DNA from: Chitinophaga sancti
GTDB lineage: Bacteria; Bacteroidota; Bacteroidia; Chitinophagales; Chitinophagaceae
NCBI RefSeq assembly: GCF_034087045.1
Contig: NZ_CP139247.1
Coordinates: 6,970,001-7,034,000, forward strand
Direction: 5' to 3'
DNA: 64,000 bases
A program made the translations under genes and the position numbers. The notes beneath the pieces were generated by a model. That model ran no database searches. It was not told where the DNA came from and saw nothing but the letters and a program-made list of their open reading frames with translations. Shown here piece after piece: positions 49,705-59,500 of the stretch (its first letter is position 1; each line of letters begins with the position of its first letter).

Positions 49705-51476
49705 TGGAAGAAATACTGATACCAAACGACTCACAGCATGATGTAGCTACCTATACGCTACTCGTGGATGGTACAGCAGTATCACCGGACTACCAGATCC
49801 TTTCCATTACTGTTACCAAAGAAATTAACCGCATTCCCATGGCGCGTATTATTCTGCGCGATGGGGAAGCTGCCGATAAAACATTTGCCATTAGTGATGA
49901 AGACCTGTTTGTACCAGGTAAAAGTATGGTAATCCGGATAGGAAGAGATGGCGACAATCAACAGGTATTCAAAGGCATCATTACCCGTCATGCCATCAAG
50001 ATCAAAGAGAATGGCAATGGGGAACTACATATTGAATGCAGGGACGATGCCATGCGCATGACACTGGGCAGGCATAGCCGCTACTTTGAACAGGTAAAGG
50101 ACAGTGAGGTATATGACGACCTCATTAGCAAATATGGGCTTAGCAGTGATACACAGGCTACGACCCTTACACATAAAGAACTGGTGCAGCATCACCTGAG
50201 TGACTGGGATTTTATGTTGCTGCGCGCAGAGGCCAATAGCATGCTGGTGAATGTAGACGATGGAAAGGTGACTATTAAAAAACCGGATACCAGTGCAGCT
50301 CCTGTATTACAGGTAAGCTATGGCTCATCTGTACTGGAATTTGAGGCTGACATCGATGCCCGCAGACAATGGAAAAACGTAGCTGCCCGCTCATGGGATT
50401 ACAGCAACCAGCAGGTATTTCAGGCAGATACAGACAGTGTTTCCTTTTCCGAACATGGTAACCTGAGCGGACAGGATCTTTCTGCTGCTATGAAACAATT
50501 GCCTTTTGAGCTTCATCACAGTGGTCACCGCCTGGAACAGGAATTACAGGATTGGGTGAATGGCACTATGCTGAAAAGCCGTATGAGTAAGATCAGGGGC
50601 AGGGCACGTTTCAGTGGTTTTTCTACCATCAAACCCGGTGATATGGTGAAACTGGATGGCGTAGGCAACCGGTTCAAAGGCAATGCGTTTGTAACAGCAG
50701 TCAGACAGGAACTGGGCAAAGGTATGTGGGATACACATATTCAGTTTGGCCTCGATCCTACCCCATATGCTTTTGTACACAACGATATGAACGATGCACC
50801 TGCCGCAGGACTGGCAGGTGGCATCAGTGGCTTACAGATCGGCGTAGTGGTGCAACTGGAAAATGATCCTGACGGACAGGATCGGATCCTGGTACGCATA
50901 CCCATGATAGACAATGATGCACAGGGTATCTGGACACGGGTAGCGAGCCTGGATGCCGGCAAAGACAGAGGCGCATTCTTCCGGCCGGAGATTGGTGATG
51001 AGGTGATTGTAGGGTTTATCAACGATGATCCGCGCGATGCCGTAGTATTAGGCATGTTGCATAGCAGTGCCAAGCCCGCACCTATCAAAGCACAGGATGC
51101 AAATAATGAAAAAGGATTTACTACCCGCAGTAAAATGCACATCTCATTTAACGATGATACCAAAACCATTAGCATCGATACGCCAGCCGGCAATAAGATT
51201 GTACTGGATGAAGCTGGCCAGCAAATTACCATTACAGATCAGAACAGCAACAAGGTGACCATGGACTCCCAGGGCGTAAGCATGGAAAGTCCGATGGACA
51301 TCAAGCTAAAAGCAGGTGGAAACCTGAGTCTGGAAGCAGCTGCATCTTTAAGTATTAAAGCCGCTTCGCTTTCTATGCAGGCCAGTGCAGATGCACAGAT
51401 TTCCGGTGGTGCAAGCACCAAGCTTTCATCCAGTGGTATTACTGAAATAACAGGATCATTAGTTAAAATAAACTGA
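49704..51476 (+). CDS. VgrG-like hub/spike protein (Pvc8/Afp8-like)
   Basis: This 590-residue protein combines gp27-like hub domains (residues 1-370; H-H-L-S-D-W-D-F-M-L-L-R-A-E-A and R-G-R-A-R-F-S-G-F-S-T-I-K-P-G-D) with an OB-fold gp5/gpV domain. That domain reads I-G-V-V-V-Q-L-E-N-D-P-D-G-Q-D-R-I-L-V-R-I-P, then I-G-D-E-V-I-V-G-F-I-N-D-D-P-R-D-A-V. A C-terminal beta-helix (S-I-D-T-P-A-G-N-K-I, D-S-Q-G-V-S-M) follows. It is the needle of the machine, capped by the PAAR tip encoded one base downstream. No extra effector domain is attached. Confidence 0.95.
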   Translation: MEEILIPNDSQHDVATYTLLVDGTAVSPDYQILSITVTKEINRIPMARIILRDGEAADKTFAISDEDLFVPGKSMVIRIGRDGDNQQVFKGIITRHAIKIKENGNGELHIECRDDAMRMTLGRHSRYFEQVKDSEVYDDLISKYGLSSDTQATTLTHKELVQHHLSDWDFMLLRAEANSMLVNVDDGKVTIKKPDTSAAPVLQVSYGSSVLEFEADIDARRQWKNVAARSWDYSNQQVFQADTDSVSFSEHGNLSGQDLSAAMKQLPFELHHSGHRLEQELQDWVNGTMLKSRMSKIRGRARFSGFSTIKPGDMVKLDGVGNRFKGNAFVTAVRQELGKGMWDTHIQFGLDPTPYAFVHNDMNDAPAAGLAGGISGLQIGVVVQLENDPDGQDRILVRIPMIDNDAQGIWTRVASLDAGKDRGAFFRPEIGDEVIVGFINDDPRDAVVLGMLHSSAKPAPIKAQDANNEKGFTTRSKMHISFNDDTKTISIDTPAGNKIVLDEAGQQITITDQNSNKVTMDSQGVSMESPMDIKLKAGGNLSLEAAASLSIKAASLSMQASADAQISGGASTKLSSSGITEITGSLVKIN

Positions 51477-51477
51477 T

Positions 51478-51771
51478 ATGCCGCCAGCAGCAAGAATTTC
51501 GGATATGCACACCTGCCCACTGGTAAACCCGGGCCCGGTGCCACATGTAGGTGGTCCCGTAACAGGGCCGGGTGTACCCACTGTAATGATTGGTGGCATG
51601 CCAGCTGCGGTAGTAGGCGATATCCTGGTATGTACCGGGCCGCCTGATACCATTGTGAAAGGCTCTGCCACCGTGCTTATAGGAGGACGACCTGCGGCTC
51701 GCATGGGTGATAATACAGCCCATGGCGGCGTGATCGTAGCAGGTTTTCCAACTGTGATGATAGGAGGATAA
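51478..51771 (+). CDS. PAAR-domain spike tip (Pvc10/Afp10-like)
   Basis: This 97-residue protein is essentially one PAAR domain: P-P-A-A-R-I-S-D-M-H-T-C-P, G-P-G-V-P-T-V-M-I-G-G-M-P-A-A-V-V-G-D, G-P-P-D-T-I-V-K-G-S, R-P-A-A-R-M-G-D, ending F-P-T-V-M-I-G-G. The His and Cys residues bind the tip metal. It caps the VgrG-like needle. It is a single-domain version with no attached effector. Confidence 0.95.
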   Translation: MPPAARISDMHTCPLVNPGPVPHVGGPVTGPGVPTVMIGGMPAAVVGDILVCTGPPDTIVKGSATVLIGGRPAARMGDNTAHGGVIVAGFPTVMIGG

Positions 51772-51786
51772 TTAAAAAAAGACAAC

Positions 51787-52212
51787 ATGAGCACAATAGT
51801 AAACTCATTTCTTGGCCGTGGATGGTCCTTCCCTCCCACCTTTAACCAGCAAACAGGTGCGGTGGAGCTGGTAAGCGACTATGAGGATATTCACGAAAGC
51901 CTCAACATCCTGCTGAGTACCAGCCTGGGAGAAAGAGTGATGCAACCAAGGTATGGCTGTAACCTCAACGACTATTTGTTTGAACCACTGAGCAGCTCAA
52001 TGATCGGTTATATCAAAGACAGGGTGCAGACAGCTATCCTGCTATATGAACCCCGCATCATTGCTGACAAGATTGCTGTAACGGCAGACAGCTCTTTTGA
52101 CCTGATAGAAGGCCGGTTCACCATTTCAATTGAATACACCGTACCTGAAACAAACTCCCGTTTCAACTATGTGTACGATTACTACAAGAACGAGGCATTA
52201 AAGCCAGTATAA
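51787..52212 (+). CDS. gp25-like baseplate wedge (Pvc9/Afp9-like)
   Basis: This 141-residue protein has the gp25 signature: N-S-F-L-G-R-G-W-S-F-P-P, then I-L-L-S-T-S-L-G-E-R-V-M-Q-P-R-Y-G-C-N-L, then Y-I-K-D-R-V-Q-T-A-I-L-L-Y-E-P-R-I. It nucleates the sheath at the wedge and carries the G-E-R-V-M-Q-P-R-x-G motif diagnostic of the family. Position after PAAR and before the J-type wedge is canonical. Confidence 0.95.
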   Translation: MSTIVNSFLGRGWSFPPTFNQQTGAVELVSDYEDIHESLNILLSTSLGERVMQPRYGCNLNDYLFEPLSSSMIGYIKDRVQTAILLYEPRIIADKIAVTADSSFDLIEGRFTISIEYTVPETNSRFNYVYDYYKNEALKPV

Positions 52213-52225
52213 AGAATCAATAACT

Positions 52226-55200
52226 ATGGAATGCACTAATCTGCTACATCCATTTCAACATGATCCCGGCACCAGCCAGCGTCAACGTGTACTAGACGAT
52301 CTATTGTCCAGCACTACACAGATTGATGGCAGGCAGTTGTCCGATCTGCTGGATTATTTCGTACAGTTGTCCAGGCACGTAAACTATTACGATGCCCAGG
52401 GCGATGTACTGATCAATGCCGGCGACTGGCAGGCGTTTTTCAGAAATAGTACGCCCTTTACGCTGAGTGCGATCAATAAATACAACCTTCCTGGAAAGAA
52501 AGAAAAACTGGATGGGTATTATTATCTCTTTGGTAAGAAACCCTCTGCCAGAGGACTACAATTACTCCTGCAATACACGTGGTACTATACCATCAGTCGT
52601 GTAGATGCCTGGTACCAGCAGGTAAAAGATACCGGATTGACATTGGAGCCACTATTGTTACATGTGATCAAAGATAAACTGCACAATAGCCTTGTAGAAT
52701 TTATTGCCCTGGATAATGCGGCGGCTTCCCTGTTTGCCATTAAAAGAATTGATTTTCGTCCTTACTATGAAAATGACTATTGGGATCTGGAAATAGATGA
52801 TCTGTATGCTGTATCATCATTGACCAGTATCACTGATATTGCTGCTGCTGTGGTGAATGTATTCAATAGCTGTGAACAGGTAATAGATAGTATCAGCACA
52901 GCGGCAGCGGCTGATATTGAGAATAGCTTATTGCCATTAAAAGCAACGTCGCAACAGCAGCACACCCCACACCTGGGTTTGTTGTTTGCATTTCTGAAAT
53001 TGTTCCACTACTTGCAGGATGATTTGAATAGTTTCGCGAAGAAACACCTTGACTTCTTTTATCAACAGGTATTACAACTAAAACCACGACCTGCACAGCC
53101 TGACCAGGTGCATATACTAGTAGATATTCAGCAACAGCTGGAGCAATACAGGTTGCAAGCCGGATTGCTGGTAAAAGATGGGAAAGACAATAACAAAGCT
53201 GAGGTATTATTTTCGCTGGACAATGAGCTGGTGGCTAATAAAGCACAGGTCGCAGATGTACGTACCCTCTTTGTAAGCAATGGCGTATATATGGCGCCGA
53301 ATGCACTGTTTGCTGATGGCGTATCGAAGGGGATACCTGATAGCTGGCCTACCATGGGCAGTCATTTTAGTAAATACATTGACCCTGAGCAGAAATTTAC
53401 TTACCCCTATCCACATGCAAGGTTAGGGTTTATATTAGCTTCTCCTGTGTTGCTGCTGAATGAGGGAAAACGTACGATTACAATTAAATTAGCGTGTTCT
53501 TTAACCGATGTTACAGATCTATACAGCACTGTAGCAGGGTTGATTCAACAGACTTACTATTATATCAGCAAGCCTCTTATCGGGCAGGCGGTAAAACGGG
53601 GTATCAGCTCCGCACTGGAAGCCAGCCTATTTACATTCCTGCTGGAAAAACCTACCCAAACGCTGTGTTATAACCCGCAGCTGAAATACAACTACGATGC
53701 ACTGATCACCAAGGCAGAATTTGATAGTCTGAATACCGGTGATACATTGAAAGATATTTTCCCGCCACAGAAGGCACTAAATGTATCTTTCAGTGGAAAA
53801 GACAAATGGCTGGATGCAGATGATCTGAGCATTACACTCGATCCGGCATTGAATGGGGATCTGTTTTCTATTACCATCAATGCTACGCTACAACCTGACA
53901 GTCCTGCTATTGCCTTTTACGACAAGGACAAGTTAAAAGAAGACTTTAACACCACACAACCCGTAGTAAAGGTGTTGCTGAATGACCTGATCGCCATGCG
54001 GCTGCCAGGGAAGAAGCAGTCTGAAAATAATTGCTGCTTGTCGGTGCCGCCCACAACGGATGATGTAGAGGTATCGCTGTATTATTTCTTCAAGCATGTT
54101 ATTTTAAAGGATAACAATATTGATGTGACCGTATGTGGGTTGAAGAATTTCATTGTGCAGAATGACGATAGTCCGATGGACATCAATGGAATTATCTATC
54201 CATTCAGTTCCAGACCACGGTTGGGTTCGCATTTTATTCTGAGTTCCAAAGAGATCTTTAATAAAAACTGGACAGCTATTAACTTAAGGCTGAACTGGAA
54301 AGATAAACCGGCTAGTCTGGAAACCTATTATCATGGGTATGAAGATTTGACTACCACGCCCATTATCAACACAGCAGATTTTAATGAAGATAATTTTCTC
54401 TTCGCTGCGGATTTTTTGGATCATGGTAGTTGGAGGGCGTATAATGCTTCCAAAAAACTATTTACCAGCGACACTCCGGGTGATAAATTCTGTGGCAATG
54501 ATGGACCTTTGTACTTCTTCAATTTCAAGAGGAGCAACTTTACAGGTGTCAATGCCTATAAAAGGGATGATGGCCTCAGTTATACAGATGCAGTTTATAC
54601 CAATGCGGCACAGGATGGATTTCTACGCCTGACATTGGCTTCTGCCAAGAACCTGGATTTCCAGCATTCCCGGTATTCTTATGTATTAACCAGGCAGATG
54701 CTGGCACTGGGTAAATACCCTGAAATATATGTAGGCCCTGTTTATGATGGCATTTCGCCAAGTGGGACCTCTACCGCACAGGTATTGACCTTTGATGAAG
54801 TATTTGACGCTGTAAAGCACTCTTATGAGCTAACAACAAACATTCGTAACAGGGCAGATCAGCTGATCGATAAACTGTGGACGAAATATCCGGATACACC
54901 CAATACACCTATCGATTTCTCTGATGGGGAATATAAACTGGTATTAGGTGATCCGCCTCCTGCGGGGAAGCTGCCTTTTCCACCTGCTGCTTTCCCTTTG
55001 TATCCGAATGGCGTACCTGACAATGCACCGCTGTGGGATGGATACAATCTAAAACGCATGATCGACTATGAAGAAGATCAGATCTTAAAACCTACCTATG
55101 ATAAGATCGTAAAGCTGCAGAACATTCGGGTAGTGATCCCTAATGAGCCGTATACGCCACAGATCAAAGGGATCTCGCTGGATTATACCGCTACTGCGAC

Positions 55201-56545
55201 AATCAAAGATATTGACCTGATACACCTGCATCCATATACAGGCACGTATCAGCCAGTGAGTAACACATCCAGTCCTACACTGTTCCCGTTATTCACTGAT
55301 GAAGGAAATTTATTCATCGGTCTGAAAGAGCTCCAGCCGGGCAATAACCTGAGTGTATTGTTCCAGCTGGCAGAAGCTACCGCCGATTCTGAAGCCGAAC
55401 GGCAGACCGTGCAATGGTACTACCTGGACAACAACCAGTGGAAGCCTTTGCGTACAGGATTTGAAGTGCTGGATGATGCAACTGACGGACTGACCACATC
55501 CGGCATCATCCAGTTCTCTCTGCCGGCTAATATTACGAACGAAAACACCATTTTACCAAAAGGACTGCACTGGATCAAAGCGGCTATTCCATTTAACAGC
55601 AGGTCAGTGGCAGAGACGATTGGCATCCACACACAGGCGGTGAGGGTAACGTTTACAAACGATGCCGCCAATGATAAAATGCGACTGGCCACACCACTGG
55701 ATGGCAGCCAGATCTCCAAACTGAAAGAGGCAGATGCGAAGGTGAAAAAGATTTCCCAGCCTTATCCTTCCTTTGGTGGCAGTGTACCGGAAGAACAGGG
55801 TCAGTATTATGTAAGAGTGAGCGAGTTGCTGCGTCACAAAGGAAGAGCCATTCAGAAGTTCGACTATGAGCGGATTGTACTCGATGCTTTTCCACAGGTA
55901 TTTAAAGTAAAATGTATCAATCATAGTCATGCACTGGATGCTGCTGCATTCACCAACGACTTCCCGATGGCACCGGGTCATGTACTGGTAGCTGTAATTC
56001 CTGACCTGAACAAGTTGAAGGCATCGCAGGCTTTTGAACCCAAAGCACCATTGAGCCTGTTGGAGAAAATACAGGAAAGTTTGCAAAAAGTGTCCTCTCC
56101 TTTTGTAAAGCTAAAGGTGATGAATCCAAGGTATGAAAAGGTGAATGCCTGTATACAGGTGAAGCTCTATCCCGGAAAGGACAAAGGTTATTATAAAGAT
56201 AAACTGGCTGCCGACCTGCGGGAATTCCTGGCACCATGGGCAGTAGGTGTGTATGATAAACTCAGCTTTGGGCAGTGTATATATCGATCAGATATTGTCT
56301 ATTTCCTCGAAACAAGAGATTATGTTGATTATGTAAAGGACCTGCGGCTATGGCATGCAGGGGATCCCAATGGTACTGATGTGACGAATGTGTGCCCCAT
56401 TACCCCACGTAGTATTCTCATAGCCGGCGATGTGGAAGTAAATATTCCGGATGATGAAGATGAAAACTGGGACCGCGAATTTACATGCGGTAATCAGCCT
56501 ACGCCTGTTATGCAATATTGTGAAGATTCCGTAACCCCCAAATAA
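52226..56545 (+). CDS. Baseplate J-like wedge protein (Pvc11/Afp11-like)
   Basis: This protein has 1439 residues. The C-terminal part carries the J-type pattern: R-V-S-E-L-L-R-H-K-G-R-A-I-Q-K-F-D-Y-E-R-I-V-L-D-A-F-P-Q-V-F-K-V-K-C, P-R-Y-E-K-V-N-A-C-I-Q-V-K-L, then R-S-D-I-V-Y-F-L-E. The N-terminal half is helical (residues ~100-320). In eCIS this protein forms the large wedge core linking hub to sheath. It is longer than typical Afp11 and may have absorbed extra modules. Confidence 0.85.
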   Translation: MECTNLLHPFQHDPGTSQRQRVLDDLLSSTTQIDGRQLSDLLDYFVQLSRHVNYYDAQGDVLINAGDWQAFFRNSTPFTLSAINKYNLPGKKEKLDGYYYLFGKKPSARGLQLLLQYTWYYTISRVDAWYQQVKDTGLTLEPLLLHVIKDKLHNSLVEFIALDNAAASLFAIKRIDFRPYYENDYWDLEIDDLYAVSSLTSITDIAAAVVNVFNSCEQVIDSISTAAAADIENSLLPLKATSQQQHTPHLGLLFAFLKLFHYLQDDLNSFAKKHLDFFYQQVLQLKPRPAQPDQVHILVDIQQQLEQYRLQAGLLVKDGKDNNKAEVLFSLDNELVANKAQVADVRTLFVSNGVYMAPNALFADGVSKGIPDSWPTMGSHFSKYIDPEQKFTYPYPHARLGFILASPVLLLNEGKRTITIKLACSLTDVTDLYSTVAGLIQQTYYYISKPLIGQAVKRGISSALEASLFTFLLEKPTQTLCYNPQLKYNYDALITKAEFDSLNTGDTLKDIFPPQKALNVSFSGKDKWLDADDLSITLDPALNGDLFSITINATLQPDSPAIAFYDKDKLKEDFNTTQPVVKVLLNDLIAMRLPGKKQSENNCCLSVPPTTDDVEVSLYYFFKHVILKDNNIDVTVCGLKNFIVQNDDSPMDINGIIYPFSSRPRLGSHFILSSKEIFNKNWTAINLRLNWKDKPASLETYYHGYEDLTTTPIINTADFNEDNFLFAADFLDHGSWRAYNASKKLFTSDTPGDKFCGNDGPLYFFNFKRSNFTGVNAYKRDDGLSYTDAVYTNAAQDGFLRLTLASAKNLDFQHSRYSYVLTRQMLALGKYPEIYVGPVYDGISPSGTSTAQVLTFDEVFDAVKHSYELTTNIRNRADQLIDKLWTKYPDTPNTPIDFSDGEYKLVLGDPPPAGKLPFPPAAFPLYPNGVPDNAPLWDGYNLKRMIDYEEDQILKPTYDKIVKLQNIRVVIPNEPYTPQIKGISLDYTATATIKDIDLIHLHPYTGTYQPVSNTSSPTLFPLFTDEGNLFIGLKELQPGNNLSVLFQLAEATADSEAERQTVQWYYLDNNQWKPLRTGFEVLDDATDGLTTSGIIQFSLPANITNENTILPKGLHWIKAAIPFNSRSVAETIGIHTQAVRVTFTNDAANDKMRLATPLDGSQISKLKEADAKVKKISQPYPSFGGSVPEEQGQYYVRVSELLRHKGRAIQKFDYERIVLDAFPQVFKVKCINHSHALDAAAFTNDFPMAPGHVLVAVIPDLNKLKASQAFEPKAPLSLLEKIQESLQKVSSPFVKLKVMNPRYEKVNACIQVKLYPGKDKGYYKDKLAADLREFLAPWAVGVYDKLSFGQCIYRSDIVYFLETRDYVDYVKDLRLWHAGDPNGTDVTNVCPITPRSILIAGDVEVNIPDDEDENWDREFTCGNQPTPVMQYCEDSVTPK

Positions 56546-56555
56546 GTAAGTCTCC

Positions 56556-59500
56556 ATGGCAGATGTTTTAAACGATACGACAGTCATCAGTAAGCAAAAT
56601 GCCGGTTTCCCGGACTACCTGGATTTTACAAGGTTGAGATCGGAAGGAATCGGTTACCTCGCACAATTATCAGGTAAGATATGGACGGATCATAACGTAC
56701 ATGATCCAGGTATTACTATACTGGAAACACTTTGCTATGCATTGCTGGATTTGGGTTATCGTACCAATCTGCCAGCGGTAGATCTGTTTACACCGGCGCC
56801 CGGCAGTGGTGCTACGGATAGTAACTTCTTTACCCCTGCGCAGATATTAGGTTGTAATCCTTTGACTATACTGGATTACAGGAAGATGTTGGTAGATATT
56901 GATGGTGTAAGAAATGCGTGGCTGGAAGTGGTCGATGATTTTAATGTACAGCAGTTTTGCGGTTATTATAATGATGAACGCAATGCAAGGGTGTCGCTGA
57001 ATGGGCTTTACAATGTATATATAGAACTGGAAGAGAACGCAGTGGAAGCCAACGTGCTTGCAGAGGTAAGAAAGAGTCTGCTGGCACATCGTAACTTCTG
57101 TGAGGACTTCCTGAAGATCTATATTTTATGCCGTCAGCCACTGGGTGTGACGGCGGATATAGAACTGGGTAATGGTGCTGATCCTGAAAAGACGTACCTG
57201 GACCTGATGCAACGGTTACACAATTTCTTCTCTCCTGCGCCGCAGTTTTATACATTGCCCCAGTTGCTGGACAAAGGTGTTTCTATGGATGAGGCTTTTG
57301 CAGGCAGACCTTATAATGTGACCAGTAGTCATGGCTTTGTGGATACAACGGAGTTTGAACAAATTATTTTAAGGAAAGAGATCCATACTTCAGATGTATA
57401 CAATGTGTTGTTGTCTACAACTGGCATCAGCAGATTACAATCCCTGAGAATAAAATTCTGTGATCGTGATGCGGATGAACGCTGGAAGATATCCCTTCCT
57501 GAGAACCATATACCCTTGTTAAATCCGGCTTGTTGTGCATTCAGGTTTACAAGAAATGGAATACCTGTAGCATTTGATTTTTCGAAGTACAATGATCTGT
57601 TGTTGGTGAATTTCAGGTATACGGGTAAGATCACCTATCAGGAAGAGCAATTGGATGCAGCGATTCCTACAGGGGTATATAGAAAAGATCTGGCGGATTA
57701 TTATTCAATTCAAAATGATTTTCCACGGGTGTATGGTATTGCCAAAGGCGGACTTTCAGCAAGTGCACCGGCCATGCGTAAGGCGCAGGCTTTGCAGTTA
57801 AAGGGGTACCTGTTATTCTTTGATCAGTTGCTGGCAAACTACCTGACCCAGCTGCAGCATATACGTACCCTGTTTTCTATGTCTGCTCCGGGAGAGCAGC
57901 ATACCTATTTTATCAATGGGCTGGATAGTGTGCCAGATCTGGATAAATTACAAAGATTTAGTGATGGGTCATTGGGAAATACAGGCGATACTTTGTGTTA
58001 TCCCATTGACAAATCAGTTATAGATACGGCCGATTTACAGACGATTGATATTGGTCAGCTAACACCGGCTACTTTTGAAACAACGGCTGACAATGCGATT
58101 GCGATTGCACAACTGGAAGATGATTTGCGGAATAATAATGCCACTATTCAGGTCATTACACAAAAAGATGGTTGTTGCTTTTACTACATCACCAGTACTG
58201 CAACTGATTTTGTATTGATCAGTAAGCGTTATTATCCGGATGCTACATCTGCTAATAATGCAGCAACAGCATTGCTGTATATGGGTACCTTTGATAGTAA
58301 CTACAATGCATTTCTATATGCAGCAAATACCCGGTATTCATTTGAAATCAGTTTTAACCTGAGTAATTATTCAGCGTATCTGCAACAGATAGCTGAGGAT
58401 GAGAATCAATATGCAGCACGGAGACAGGGTTTCCTGGATCATTTGTTGTCAAGGTTTGCCGAGCAGTTTACGGATTATGCTATTTTATCTTATGGGCAGG
58501 ACCAGGTTCAGGTGAAGGAAAACTTCTTAGGTAATTATAGCGAACTCAGTGCTAACAGAGGTACTGGTTATGATTACAGCCAGGTAAAAGATATTTCTGG
58601 TTTTGAAAAACGCTTTCTTGCATTAGCGGGTATAACTGATCATACCCACCATACGCTGTGTAACTTTGAGGTGGTGCAGTATGCAGAACAATACCTGTTC
58701 ACATTGCCTGTTGGTGAAAATGATTATTTCCGTAGCACACTGAAATACGACACCAGGGCAGAAGCGCAGGAAGCTGCAAAATCCTTGTTGACACAGCTGG
58801 GAGACCAGCAAAACTATTCTACTGAATACCTGGCCCATGAACAGGCTTATGTGATCAGGGCGAACAACGCGATTTTCTCTGTGAAGCAGCCTTCGGCAGA
58901 AACAGCGGATACAGTTATTAATGGATTACAGCGATTATATACTACAGACATCGCTCCTGATGATGTGTATATCTACACATACCGTTACAATGCTGTATTA
59001 AAAGACAGTGCCGGGAATAAGGTGCGGATGTTTATTGCCCCTTCGCCGGAAGAAGAACAGGCACATACGGTAGCAGTACAGGCAATCAGCAAAATCAATG
59101 ATAACACGGTTTGGGAGGATACAGAAGCCGCATCTTTGCCAATCGGTATATTGGCATTTGATGAAAAGCAGGCGACAACTTTTATTGATACAGAGGCTTT
59201 CAAGATTGGAGATAATGATATCATAGATAAGCCGGATAAGATGTCTTATGCATTGGTGGAGAAGAAAGGGAACCGTTTCAAATTCACTCCCCTTGCAGAG
59301 TTTGACAATAAAGAGCAGGTAACTGTGCATGCGTTTAAGTTACTCGTGCTGATGCTGGATACAGCGAATTATTCTATTGCGAAGGAGACGGATGGAGATA
59401 AGTACCTGTTGTCAGTAAAAGATGGTGAAACTCCCATGGCAGTATGTGCGATGGAGACAAATTCGGCAGCAACAGCTCAGGCTTTGCAGGATAAGATCTG